Shown here piece by piece: positions 32,795-43,437 of a stretch of 64,000 nt of DNA (the first letter of the stretch is position 1; every line of letters starts with the position of its first letter). The DNA is from Anomaloglossus baeobatrachus (Eukaryota > Chordata > Amphibia > Anura > Aromobatidae). The translations under genes were made by a program, and so were the position numbers. Under the pieces are notes generated by a model that saw only the letters and a program-made list of their open reading frames with translations, was not told the origin of the DNA and ran no database searches. The DNA is taken from NCBI RefSeq assembly GCF_048569485.1, contig NC_134357.1, positions 360,869,927-360,933,926 on the forward strand, given 5' to 3'.

Positions 32795-33612
32795 GTATAG
32801 CTGCATGGAGATAGGTTTTATTTATCTTTTTATCTGGGCTGGAATACTAATATGCATAACAGAACTACTGTACATGTGATTTAGTGGATCTAGAGGAGAC
32901 GTTTTCAGATTTGTACACTACTTCTTTTATGAGCATGCCCCATCAATGTATTCATATTAATTTTCTATTATCATTAAGACTAAAACCTAGGGAATTCCAT
33001 TCTAACCATTAGGACTTAAATCTACTGATTTGCACTCATAATGTTAGGGAGAGGAGGCTAACAGAAGGGAGTCTTGTGAACGCACAGAGCTAGAAGGGCG
33101 GGAGGAAAGGGGTGAGAGGAGGAGAGAGGGATCAGAAGAAACAGAGAGCAGGATAAAGAATAAGAACGGGAGGTAGAGTAGAACACACACTGCTTCCAGT
33201 CTACCGCTACCCATCCTCTTACACAAGGCAAAGTGATTTTTTGTCTCACATTTCTCATTCAGCTGAACACATCTGGAGCTTCTGGAACAATTTTTTTTTC
33301 TGCATTTTCCTGGTTAAGCATAAGCAAATACTGCATGGTCCCCATTCTATGGAAAGGAACTAGGCTAATAATGCTCTTGAAAGAGTGATTGCGCTAACCG
33401 TCTCCGTAAACCCCTTATCTGAATATAGTGTTTGGATTGCTTTCAATTTGCCATAGAAATATCCGTGTTTGCTCAGAGCTCAAAATATTTACCTGGGGAG
33501 GGATGCTTTGCAAGGTCTACGTGCCATGTTAATGAAAAAGATGATTCTGCCTTCAAGTTAGGATATGCATCCTGCTTTTTATTTCTGCGGCTATCCCAGA
33601 GTGTTTGGACAG
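32795..33612. other. Upstream region of the GPCR gene
   Basis: AT-rich, with a purine-rich tract at 33045-33180 on the plus strand. No unambiguous promoter or upstream exon could be identified. A 5' noncoding exon with splicing into about 33680 is possible but not shown. Confidence 0.4.
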
Positions 33613-33666
33613 ATAAAGACTAGATGATGCATAAAGACTAGATGATGCATAAAGACTAGATGATGG
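33613..33666 (+). repeat. 18-bp unit repeated three times
   Basis: ATAAAGACTAGATGATGC occurs three times in a row (the third ends in GG), immediately upstream of the GPCR reading frame. In-frame stop codons in it show that the GPCR frame does not extend further upstream without splicing. Confidence 0.95.
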
Positions 33667-33703
33667 ATTTTATTCTCTGAGTTTGGCATCTTCTGCTTCT
33701 CCA

Positions 33704-34798
33704 ATGCTTGAGAATATTTCTTCCACTTCGAATTGCAGTTACTGCAGGACAAGTCTACTTGGAGACACACTTAAGATTTCTCTCATGGTTTTACTTATTC
33801 TTACAATCACAGTGGGCAATGTGGTAAGTCTCTTGGTTTTCTTGAGGACAAAGCAGCTGTGGACATCTCAGGGCTTCCTAAAAACTTCTTTAGCTCTTGC
33901 AGACTTGGCAGTTGGAGTATTAGTTGTGCCTTATTCAGTATACATGGAAGTTACCCGGATTGTTTATGGACTGGAAAAACTTGGAGAAACATCTGCCTCT
34001 AGTTTTACTTCTCAGCTCCCTTGTTTTATCATGGGACCTATTTTTGCTGGGTGCACCTTTGTTTCAATATCCACCATATTCCTGCTGTCGGTTGAGAGGA
34101 GCATCGCTGTACTGAAACCTCTTCACAAGCAGATTGTGATTACTAGGAAAAGAACTGGGTGTCTTATTGTTTTCTCTTGGATTTTCAGCTTCATTTTAGC
34201 TATGGTACCCATGTTTTTCAGTCGAGACATATCTTTGGAGTACAATTCATGCAGCAAAATGTGCAACTATGTGTTCACGGCCATACAACCGCAGGATCCT
34301 GCCTTGAACATAATGCTCATCTTCCCTGCCTTTGACTTTTCACTGCTGGGTGGCACCTTTGCTATAAATTTTGTCACCTTTGCAGCTATAAGGCAGTATT
34401 GTAAGGTTAGGAAGCAGCTAGAGGTTGAAGTCCAAAGTACCTGCAGCAAAGTGTCATTCTCGGACATTACTGCAGCCAAAACCATTGGAATTCTGACATT
34501 TGCCTTCTCTGCTTCTTTCAGTCCCATTGCTGTGTTTGTGGTGGGCAATGTCTTGGGCTATGGCTGGTGTGAATTTTCTTTCTATGCATTCTGGATACTC
34601 ACTTCCAATAGCTGCTGGAATGTTGTCATTTACAGCATCAGGGACTTAAAATTCAGACAAGGTGTCCGGGAACTGTTCAGTAGACAAGAGCAAAAGTCTC
34701 CAAACCACCAGTCGAGACCTCAGTGTCCTGTTAAAGAGGATAGCGCATCTCCATGTGTTGCTGTCCTTAAAGAGATATTCCGACCAGAAACTGCTTGA
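33704..34798 (+). CDS. Rhodopsin-like (class A) G protein-coupled receptor, single exon
   Basis: 364 residues from the first ATG in frame. The frame is open a little further upstream but has no other ATG before a stop at 33650. Plasma-membrane receptor. N-glycosylation sites at N4 and N10. Seven hydrophobic segments: TM1 with N39 (GNVV), TM2 with D67 (LADLAVG), TM3 with C107, TM4 with W159, TM5 around 203-228, TM6 around 258-282, TM7 around 291-310, then a helix-8-like RDLKFRQGVRELF. Usual motifs are altered: DRY is ERS (131-133), CWxP is SFSP (271-274), NPxxY is NVVIY (306-310). Position 3.32 is F114, not the aspartate of amine receptors. Ligand and subfamily are not recognised. It is open, with no sign of decay. 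Confidence 0.9.
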   Translation: MLENISSTSNCSYCRTSLLGDTLKISLMVLLILTITVGNVVSLLVFLRTKQLWTSQGFLKTSLALADLAVGVLVVPYSVYMEVTRIVYGLEKLGETSASSFTSQLPCFIMGPIFAGCTFVSISTIFLLSVERSIAVLKPLHKQIVITRKRTGCLIVFSWIFSFILAMVPMFFSRDISLEYNSCSKMCNYVFTAIQPQDPALNIMLIFPAFDFSLLGGTFAINFVTFAAIRQYCKVRKQLEVEVQSTCSKVSFSDITAAKTIGILTFAFSASFSPIAVFVVGNVLGYGWCEFSFYAFWILTSNSCWNVVIYSIRDLKFRQGVRELFSRQEQKSPNHQSRPQCPVKEDSASPCVAVLKEIFRPETA

Positions 34799-35920
34799 AG
34801 TTCAAGACTTTGACAAGAATTGAAAGCTGCTGAGTCTAAAAAAGGATCTAAAATCTTCATTGAACAATGCTGAATGTGGTTGTCATTGTGCTGTCGGTGC
34901 AGAGACCCTTGTCAAATGAGATTCAATCAAACTTCAATTCTGTGGCACCTAAGGATTCAACAGCTGACATGTCGTTATCCACACATCTTTGTACTCTGAA
35001 TTGCAAGTTGCTATGGAGTAACACATTCATCGTTGGAAATTCTGAAGCCTATTTTAAAACGAAACATGAAGAACGCTCAGCTACCGCCATGCATTTGGTC
35101 AACTTGTTGAAGAAGGGGTTAAATGCCTCGAGAGGCTAAGCTGTGCCATGTCTCAGATCCCATTAAAGCCAGCATGTCAGTGGGATGCTGCCTTGTGCGT
35201 AATACTGGGAAAGCATGTCAGGAACCAACACAATGTTACTGCCACCTCTGGCAATTAACACTTTCCTTTCCAAGACGGTGGGTTAAGTACTTTCAGAACA
35301 TTCAACATATGACATTGCTAATTGGAAAGCATGTTTGTTATCATTGTATATTGGTGCATGTGTACTAACGCCAACGGTTTTAATAATATTAACTTAGAGG
35401 AGAAAAATCATATCTGAATTAAAAGTTATTAGACATCAGTTAGTGGAATGGACTTTCCAAAATGTTTTTAAATATTTTCCCCATTATTCGACACTCATTG
35501 TGCTCCTTTTTTCATATTCTTCTACTTAGAATTGCGTAATTTATTCATTAATAAAGTGTCTCATGCACTTTACCCACCATTAAAGTACTTTCATGCTTAA
35601 CTCCTTGTATATCACTTTGTCTGCATGTTTGGACCTCGGTGTATTTAAACCTTATGATGTCTAGTGCAACAGCCTCAAAAATCCCTACGTTGATTTCATT
35701 AATTCCTGTTGGCTCCGTTTCACTATGATTAACCCATCCCTGCTTTGTTGATTAAACAACAAGCTTCTCAAGTATGTCTCCTACCCTTAATTATAATCAA
35801 GTTTCCTAAGTATATTTTTATGCTTACTTATCTTATACCATCATATTCTGCAGGACATTTCAGATATTGTCATCAATTCCCTAGGCAGAGTCTGGTTAAG
35901 CTATTCCAGCCATGTATGTT
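34799..35920 (+). other. Probable 3' UTR and downstream sequence of the GPCR gene
   Basis: AT-rich, no repeats recognised up to the MITE at 35924. Short frames at 34867-35368 have no domain. A canonical poly(A) signal at 35550 suggests a 3' UTR of about 750-775 bases. Confidence 0.55.
35550..35555 (+). terminator. Candidate poly(A) signal (AATAAA)
   Basis: AATAAA 752 bases after the GPCR stop codon, followed within 30 bases by a T/G-containing stretch. It is a clear hexamer downstream of the gene on the plus strand before the next transposon. Confidence 0.55.
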
Positions 35921-35923
35921 TTA

Positions 35924-36483
35924 AGTCCGCTTTACACGCTGCAATATATTTTACAATGTGTCGGCGGGGTCACGTCGTAAGTGACGCACATCCGGCATTG
36001 TAAGTTACATTGTAGTGTGTGACAGGTACGTACAATTGCGATTGAACGGGAAAATGTTCATCACACGCACGTTGTACATTCCTCATGAATTGTACGTCAG
36101 ATTGTTCATCGTACCCGGGGTAGCGCACATCGCAGTGTGTGACACCCCGGGAACGATGAACAGCTCTTACCAGCGTCCTGCGGCTCCCGGCCCACAACGC
36201 GGAAGGAAGGAGGTGGCGGGATGTTTATGTCCCGCTCATCTTTGCCCCTCCGCTTCTATTGGCCGGCTGCCGCGTGACGTCGATGTGATGCCGAACGTCC
36301 CTCCCACTCCAGGAAGTGGACGTTCGCCGCCCACATGGAGGTCGAATGGACGGGTAAGTACCTGTGACGGGGGTTAATCGTATGTGCGGCATGTTCTACA
36401 AATTTAACGTGCCGCACATACGATGGGGGCGTTGCAAATCGCATACGATATCGTATGCGAAATTGCAACGTGTAAAGCAGGCT
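35924..36483 (+). mobile_element. PIF/Harbinger-like MITE (copy 5)
   Basis: 560 bp, TTA duplications at 35921-35923 and 36484-36486. Ends AGTCCGCTTTACACGCTGCA / TGCAACGTGTAAAGCAGGCT. Carries GTGACGCACATCCGGC and CCGCTTCTATTGGCCGGC. It is the nearest transposon downstream of the GPCR. Confidence 0.85.
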
Positions 36484-36866
36484 TTACTCTGAAATGCTGC
36501 AGTGTTTCATAGAATATGTACTTTGAAAAGCCGGCCAGGGACTACTCATCTCGGCTGACAAGTCTGAAGCTTGTCTATGGTGACTTTACCCGAAATGATC
36601 TCTTTGACTGCCAGGTCTCTCCCTACGTGTGTGCATAAGGATGAGACCTATCAGTCAAAGGGATCGGCATAGATCGAAGCCACTGGGGACCTTCTTTGGA
36701 CTAGTCAGCGAAGATGCATAATTCCCAGCCAATTTTTCAAAGTATGTTTCCTCTGATATGTCGCAGCAGTTTAGAGTACAACATACATGGCTGAAATAGC
36801 ACAGGCAGACTCTGTTTCAGGCTGCTTGTGGTTCAGGCAGCAGGCATCAGAGGACAAGTTCCTTTT
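36484..36866. repeat. Partial copy of the 29484-30480 repeat
   Basis: Shares CTGAAATGCTGCAGTGTTTCA and the GTACTTTGAAAAGCC block with the element at 29484-30480, and ends in AAGTTCCTTTTAAA. Probably its 3' half with the left end displaced by the MITE. No gene. Confidence 0.5.
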
Positions 36867-37650
36867 AAAGGGAAACTGTCAGCAGGTTTTTTCTACTTCA
36901 TCTGAGAGCAGCATAATGTAGAGACAGAGACCCTGATTCCAAGAATATATCACTTAGCTTACTGAGTGCAGCAGATGAGACACCATTAAGGCCCCGTTAC
37001 GAGATATCGATGGGGTGATGGAATTTGTGACGCACATCCGGCGTCGTTAGTGACGTCATTGCGTGTGACACGAGCGACCGCTAACGATCTGAAAAACGGA
37101 AAAAATTGTTGATTGTTGACACGTCGTTCCTTTCCCCAATATCGTTGCTCAATTTGGACGCAGGTTGTTCGTCGTTCCTGAGGCCGCACACATTGCTACG
37201 TGTGACACCCCAGGAACGCCGAACAACAGCATTCCTGCATCCTCCGGCAACGAGGTGGGAGTGACGTTAATGCGGCTGCTCTCCGCCCCTCTGCTTCTAT
37301 TAGTGGCCCACTGTGTAACATCGCTGTGACGCCGCACGAACATCCCCCTTAAAAGAGTTTGTTCGCTGGCCACAGCGACGTCGTTAGGAAGGTATGTGCG
37401 TGTGACGCGTACTAGTAATATTGTTCGCCACGGGCAGCGATTTGCCCGTGACGCACGCATGAAGGGGGCGGGTGCGATCGCTAGCAATATCGCAGCGTGT
37501 AAAGCGGCCTTAAGAGTTCTTAAATGTAGCAGAGCTCAGAAATCTAATCCCGCCCACACCACAGCTCTCTGTGTACATTGTCTATTAATTGGAGATGAAG
37601 GGTTAAAAGCTGCGCTGATGTGCACAATGGAAAATGCTAGCGCTTGAAAG
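36867..37650 (+). mobile_element. piggyBac-like repeat, interrupted by a MITE
   Basis: Begins AAAGGGAAACTGTCAGCAGG next to TTTAA, the same type of end as the MITE at 19266. Interrupted by a Harbinger-like MITE at 36990-37509. The right limit was not resolved. Confidence 0.4.
36990..37509 (+). mobile_element. PIF/Harbinger-like MITE (copy 6)
   Basis: 520 bp flanked by TTAA on both sides (36986-36989, 37510-37513); the palindromic context leaves the exact duplication ambiguous. Carries GTGACGCACATCCGGC and CTGCTTCTATTAGTGGCC. Ends GGCCCCGTTACGAG / GCGTGTAAAGCGGCC. Confidence 0.8.
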
Positions 37651-37689
37651 AGTGATTTTATTCAATGTGTTTATTCAATGTGTTCAGTG

Positions 37690-37925
37690 TGTGTCTGTCT
37701 GTATGCAGCAGAGCTGTGTGTGTCTGTATGTATGCATGTATGATGTGTATCTATGTATGTCAGTGTGTATGACTGTATAGATTTGTCTATTTATATGTAT
37801 TTTTGTGAGTTTGTATTTAAATATGTATATGTACATGTACGTATGTGTATGTGTGTGTCTGCATATGGATGGGGCCCACTGGGACTCTTCCACCCAGGGC
37901 CCACAAAAACCTAGAGTCGGCCCTG
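37690..37925 (-). repeat. TG/TATG-rich tract ending in a hAT-type terminus
   Basis: GTGTGTCTGTATG-type simple repeats lead to a terminus that reads CAGGGCCGACTCTAGG on the minus strand. The same terminus and CACAC-rich interior appears at about 55068 (GGGCCGGCTCCAGG). The partner end was not found. Confidence 0.5.
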
Positions 37926-39083
37926 CCACCACTGATTATACATTAATGGCCCACCTTAAGAGCAGGTTATTGATGTGATTCCCGGGAAAACCCATTTGAC
38001 CTGCCAATTGATGTGATAATGATTGTTAACATTTTGAATTATTTTATGAGCATGTCTCCATAGTAACAAAATATTATGCAGCTATTATTGTAGCTTTTAT
38101 GTGTTTTGTCATCACAGACAATCCTATTCATATAAGATCTGGTTTCCGACACCCCCTGCATACAACTATTTTTGCAGAAGAGGAGGCTGTGAGCATCACT
38201 TCAAGATACAATCATACAGCAAAGTACTGTAATGCGCAGGTATGGGGAAAGTTCAAAGACTGCCTGCGCATGCGCACTACAATACTTTGCTCTGTCCCCG
38301 GCAGGGTAGAAAGAAATGCATATGCACAGGTGTGCAATGGAGGACACTTTATTCACACGAAGCAAGAAAAGTTGAATCAAGACCTGTGACGCCCATTGGA
38401 CCAGACCGCCTAGTAAGTGAGTATAATAAAAGGTCTTTTTGACTGAGGTCCAACATCGGGACCCCCACTGATCAGCACCCCGGATATAATAATTTTATGC
38501 AGCAGCTCTACTCTTGTTCTCTTGAATAGATGTTCTGCGGGGCTTGGCAGTGCAACTCTGTTCAATGTTTGCTGTTCTCTTAGAGCTTCTAGCAGCTGAT
38601 CTATGGGGGTGCCAGGTGTGGAACCTCCACCGACCTGATATTGATGACATAGCCCAAGGATATCACATATTTAAAGGACCCTTTAATAAAATAAATATTT
38701 GAAAAATTGTAATGTACCCTTGCACCTGGCCCCCTATATAATGGTTTTTTTTTAACATCTTAGAGACGTACTGTACAATATCTGTTCTTGCAATATCATT
38801 TGAACAAAAAGGATAACCAAAGACAGAAAATGTGAGCTTTTGGTATATTTTTTTTCTTCTCTTTTGGAAGATTTAATAGAAAAAGAAACATACTTGAATT
38901 AAAATTTCCCACATTTGGAGCAATTTACCCCATCGAAAAATTATTTGGTAAACCTCATATACAGTATTTGTATTGTTCCACATGTAATGTATATGCCTCC
39001 ACAATGTCTGAATATCCTAATTGTACCCATAATAATATGAGCTATGGTTGCAAAATGTAGTTATATAGATTGAAAAATAACAA
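37926..39083. other. Intergenic, repeat-derived in part
   Basis: 38130-38700 contains an interspersed repeat ending GATATTGATGACATAGCCC, which recurs at 60770-60850 as CATTGATGACCTATCC. No coding potential was supported; 38700-39083 shows nothing recognisable. Confidence 0.45.
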
Positions 39084-39086
39084 TTA

Positions 39087-40145
39087 GGGTGCGTGCACAC
39101 AAGCATATAACAGAGCCAAGTGCATCTGATGTTTTATCTGATAGCACTTGGACCAGTATTATACTATGGTACAGAGCAGATCTGCAATATAATATTATTT
39201 TTATATTTTTCTCACACCTATTCGGCATGAAAATACAACGGCAGCATGCTGCAAGTGGTTCCGATATTTGGATCACGTGCACCCATACAAGTCTAAGGGG
39301 GGCTTTACACGTTGCGACATCGCTTCCGAAATATCGTCGGGGTCACGTCGTTAGTGACGCACATCCGGTGCCGGTAGCGACATCGCAACGTGTAAATCCT
39401 AGGTGCGACGATAAACGATCGCAAAAGCGTCGGAAATCGGTGATCTGTGTAGCGTCGGTCATTTTCATAATGTTGGGTCGACCGTAGATACGATGTTGTT
39501 TGTCGTTCCTGCAGCTCCACACATCGCTGTGTGTAAACCCGCAGGAGCGACAAATATCACCTTACCTGCATCCCGACGGCAATACGGAAGGGAGAAGGTG
39601 GGCAGGATGTTATGTCCCACTCATCTCCGTCCCTCCGCTTCTATTGGCCGGCCGATTAGTGACGTTGCGGTGACGTCGCTGTGACGCCGAACGCACCTCC
39701 CCCTTGAAGGAGGGATTGTTTGTCAGTCACCGCGACGTCGCCGAGCAGGTATGTGTGTGTGAAGCTGCCGTAGCGATAATGTTCGCAACGGCAGCAATCA
39801 CCACATATCGCATGTACGACGGGGGTGGGTACTATCGTGCTCGGAATTGCTAGCCGCTGCTAGCGATGTTGCAACTTGTAAAGTACCCCTAAGGGTACGT
39901 TTGAAACATCGGACTGCACTTGGATACCATCCGAGTGCAGTCCGGTTACCGCTAACACAGGCAATGGAGAAGATGGAGAGATTAAGTTCACCAACTTCTC
40001 TGCAGCTGTGCTCTGATTCTCTCATGCGAGAGAATGAAATCACACTATGGACACTTTCGGATCATCTCTGGCAGATCCAACTGACATTAGCATAATCAGC
40101 CCAATTGTCTTGCGTGAGAGAGTCTTTGGCCCTGTGAGTGAGCCC
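39087..40145 (+). mobile_element. TIR element interrupted by a MITE
   Basis: Ends GGGTGCGTGCACACAAG and, inverted, CTCACTCACAGGGCC-type sequence ending GAGCCC, flanked by TTA at 39084-39086 and 40146-40148. The end pairing is weaker than in the neighbours. Similar ends occur at 55259-55641. Contains a Harbinger-like MITE at 39297-39889. Confidence 0.5.
39297..39889 (+). mobile_element. PIF/Harbinger-like MITE (copy 7)
   Basis: 593 bp, TAA duplications 39294-39296 and 39890-39892. Left end GGGGGGCTTTACACGTTGCG, right end (inverted) GGGGTACTTTACAAGTTGC. Carries GTGACGCACATCCGG and CCGCTTCTATTGGCCGGCC. Confidence 0.86.
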
Positions 40146-40215
40146 TTACTCTGAGTACTCCTATATGATAACCCAATTACTAAATTACAGTACAAATGTG
40201 GAACAGGTGTATATG

Positions 40216-41389
40216 TGTCGCGGGCGAGGAGGGGACGCTGCGCTCACCCACTACTCGGGTCCGGCTACTGCTGCTGCTGCTTCGCTCGCTGCTCGGTGGC
40301 TCGAGCAGTGGGCCGGATCCCGGGGCCTCGAGCGGCGCTCCTCGCCCTTGAGTGAAAAGGGGAATGGTTTTGGGGATTTATTGTCCGTGACACCACCCAC
40401 GGTTGTGGTGAGGTTGTGACACCACCGCTGCTCTGGACGGGGATCCCGGGAGCGATGACAGGGAGCAGCTTGGGTGTTGTTCTTCCCCTCCGTGGGTAGG
40501 GGGATTGGTTGTCCTGGGGCCCGATGAGGTAGGGATGGCAGGCGGGTTACGGGGCCTGGTGAAGTGCAGGGTCGCGGGGGCAGCGCGGTGCCGCACGGCA
40601 CAGTGGTACTCACTCAGCCAATGACGAATGCAAAGTCTCCGGTAAAACAAACGGCTGGATGGACGGGTCCCATCGACGGCTGCGGTTGTTCTTCTCCCGG
40701 TAGGTTGGTGGTGACTGCCTTTCCCTGCACCTGTGTTATGTTCTCGGTTCTGGTGGCTTCCCACCAGTAACCCGCTCCCCAGCTTGGATGGATGCTGAGG
40801 GAGCCCCTTTGCCCGCAGGCTCTGGCCCTGGGAACTGTACCCTTGGTGGTGACTGTATTTCCCTTCATGGTTTGAGCTGTTGCCTTCAATCGGGTGTTGA
40901 CTGCTGGGAAACCCCGGAGGTTCCCTTCGCTAACGGATTTGACCGGTTTTACGGCGTCTCCTAGCCTGGTCGCGGTCCGTAAGCCCTGCCGAATGGTGCT
41001 GGCTTCTCTTCGTTCCCCGATCCGGTACCGGCGGGCCACCGCCCGTCCCCGGTCCTTACGGTTCACGTCAATCAGCCTCTCCTGCAGACGGTCACCACCG
41101 TCTTCCAACCTTGCTGTATGTGCCCGGGCCACGCACCCGGACACTGTCAGTCTCCTCTACTACCACTTCACTTCTCCAACTCAAAAACTGATCTGACTTC
41201 CTTTTCCCGCCTCCAGGACTGTGAACTCCTCGGTGGGTGGGGCCAACCGCCTGGCTCCACCCCCTGGTGTGGACATCAGTCCTTGGAGGGAGGCAACAAG
41301 GATTTTTGTTTGACCTCGATGTGCCTAGCCGGGGTGTGGGGTGTGTTGTTGTAGTACCTGTGACGTCTTGGCTTGTCCAGGGCGCCACA
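40216..41389 (-). repeat. 3' LTR of element B
   Basis: 1174 bp, starting TGTGGCGCCCTGGACAAG and ending CGCCCGCGACA on the minus strand. Preceded on its inner side by the polypurine tract. Confidence 0.93.
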
Positions 41390-41400
41390 TTCCCCCTTAG
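41390..41400 (-). other. Polypurine tract of element B
   Basis: CTAAGGGGGAA on the minus strand directly before the TG of the 3' LTR, the expected position for the plus-strand primer. 41401-41983 beyond it is noncoding element sequence. Confidence 0.8.
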
Positions 41401-41983
41401 TAAAATGCAGACCGTCCGCGGGCTGCCTGTCCATCACCGGTTTTATTTTTGTTAACTGCAAAGTTAGAAAAAAGGTAAAACATGTAAAAACATCACAAAC
41501 ATTTTATAACGGTACGGCTTCCGCTCTTCTCCCACCCAAACAACCTGGCCCTGATGCTGCCCCTAAGAAGTGGGCAGCACCCCTTGACCCCAGTCCAGAA
41601 CCAAGTTGCCCGAGCGGGTACTGTCTCTTTCAGGGGACCCGCGTCCATGGGGACCCCTGAACCCCCGGAGTATCGCCACCGGTTATGGTAGTGGCGGGCC
41701 TGGGCCATCCCTTTCCTCCAGGCCCATCCTCCCAAATCAGCCTCTACGGAGGCAATAACGGTATCAAGCCAACATTTATTTACATCCCACTAAGTTTGTG
41801 GTTGCCCTGCCAGTTCTCGGGCTTGTCCATAAGAAGTCCCTTATGCAACGGTTGCAGAAAGTCCCTACGGGGACTAGTTGCCGGCAACGGCCGGTTCAAT
41901 CACTGTTCCAATCAGATAAACTTCGGTTGATCAATCTTATCATTCTAAACTTTCAACGGTACACTCAACACACAAAGCCTCCT

Positions 41984-43288
41984 TTAAAGAGTAGTTTCCC
42001 TGTACCTAAGTGGGGGTCTACCTAGGTTGGGACGAGTGGACCTTCGGGGCCCAGTGTCAGTGGTGTCAGGCAGTGGGGCAGAGGGAACAACTAGTTCCTC
42101 CTCCCTTCTATCGTGTGGGGCAGGCGGAGGCGTAGGGGAGCTGGGTACAGGTACATCCCTGGGCACTGGCTCATGGTCAATCACTTCCATCACTTCCTCA
42201 TCCACGGGTTGTGGGAACAGGATCACTGGAAGAATCACCGCGCCGTTCTGCGTAGGCCAGTCTGCCGGAAAATCACCCATCATGGTATGGATTACCTCCT
42301 TTTCTTTCTCCGCCGGTCTGGGAACTGGAGCTTCAGCCGCTACCCTCAATGCTGGTCGGCACCTCTTTAGATGGTCCCGGGAAACCGTGGCCAAAGTCTC
42401 CCCCTGGTCACGGCTGATGTGGTAGGCCTTCCCATTCTCCCATCCCGTGGGCTGTACTACATACAGGGTTTTTTCCCATTGATCATCCAGCTTGTGGGTC
42501 CTTCTTTTTCGCTTCAGCACTACATCCCCAGGCTGGAAGGGACCGGCAGGCGCCTTCTTGTTGAAGCACTGCTCCTGTTGTTCCCGACTCCGGCACAAGT
42601 TCTTTTCAACATATTCCTGGACCTGTCGGTACTGTGCTCTTCGCCGAGTGTTCCATTCAGCTGTCGAAGGGAGTGCTTCTGGGGCTTCCAAGCCCATTTC
42701 TAAATCCACTGGTAGCCGGTCGGGACGAGCCCTCATCAAGTATGCTGGGGTGCATTTCGTAGAGCTGGAAGGGATGTTGTTATACATATCGACCAGGTCA
42801 GGTAGCTTCTCCGGCCACAGGTTCCGCTCTTCCAGCGGTAACGTCTTGAGGAGGCCCAGGACCAAGTGGTTCATCTTTTCACACATGCCATTGGTTTGGG
42901 CATGGTAAGGCGTGGTCCGGATTTTCTTGCAGCCGTACAACTGGCAGAATTCTTGGAATACCTCTGCTTCAAAGGCCGGACCCTGGTCGGTAAGCACCCT
43001 CTCGGGATAACCATGCGGTCGACAGAAATAAGCCTGGAACGCCTTAGCGGCGGTACGGCCGGTTAGGTCCTTAACTGGGACAACCACCATGAACCTTGAA
43101 TAGTGGTCTACAATGGTCAGAGCGTAGGTGTACCCACTTCGGCTGGGGGTGAGCTTTACATGGTCGAGGGCAACCAGCTCCAGCGGTTGATGTATAATGA
43201 TCGGTTGTAGGGGTGCCTTCTGGCTTACCTCGTCCTTCCTTCTCAATGTGCTCTCGGCACCAGGCCTCCACAGATTCCCGCATTCCAC
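41984..43288 (-). CDS. Integrase-region open frame of element B
   Basis: 434 residues. The catalytic core begins VALDHVKLTPSRSGYTY, with VLTDQGPAFEAEVFQEF and TTPYHAQTNGMCEKMNHLV giving the D, D and E positions. A C-terminal region with GPFQPGDVVLKRKRR follows, then a proline-rich tail ending in PPLRYRETTL. The zinc-binding part is in a neighbouring frame (43071-43448, WKNLEMLLRERFYWSGM). Nuclear enzyme that inserts the DNA copy. Fossil gene, no host role shown. Confidence 0.88.
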   Translation of the reverse strand: MECGNLWRPGAESTLRRKDEVSQKAPLQPIIIHQPLELVALDHVKLTPSRSGYTYALTIVDHYSRFMVVVPVKDLTGRTAAKAFQAYFCRPHGYPERVLTDQGPAFEAEVFQEFCQLYGCKKIRTTPYHAQTNGMCEKMNHLVLGLLKTLPLEERNLWPEKLPDLVDMYNNIPSSSTKCTPAYLMRARPDRLPVDLEMGLEAPEALPSTAEWNTRRRAQYRQVQEYVEKNLCRSREQQEQCFNKKAPAGPFQPGDVVLKRKRRTHKLDDQWEKTLYVVQPTGWENGKAYHISRDQGETLATVSRDHLKRCRPALRVAAEAPVPRPAEKEKEVIHTMMGDFPADWPTQNGAVILPVILFPQPVDEEVMEVIDHEPVPRDVPVPSSPTPPPAPHDRREEELVVPSAPLPDTTDTGPRRSTRPNLGRPPLRYRETTL

Positions 43289-43437
43289 TCCAATAGAACC
43301 GCTCTCTCAACAACATCTCCAGATTCTTCCACCCGAAGTGCCCAGCACCATCATGGTATGCTTGTAGGACGGTGGGCACGTTAGCCTGGGGAATCACCAG
43401 CTGGCGAACCTTCTCGTGGGTCTTCGGATTAATCAGC

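Noticed and set aside
33683-33703. Earlier start of the GPCR at 33683
   Set aside because: That codon is TTG, not ATG. The first in-frame ATG is at 33704.
33704-34798. Trace-amine or other biogenic amine receptor assignment
   Set aside because: Position 3.32 is phenylalanine rather than the aspartate that binds amines. TM2 resembles amine receptors only superficially.
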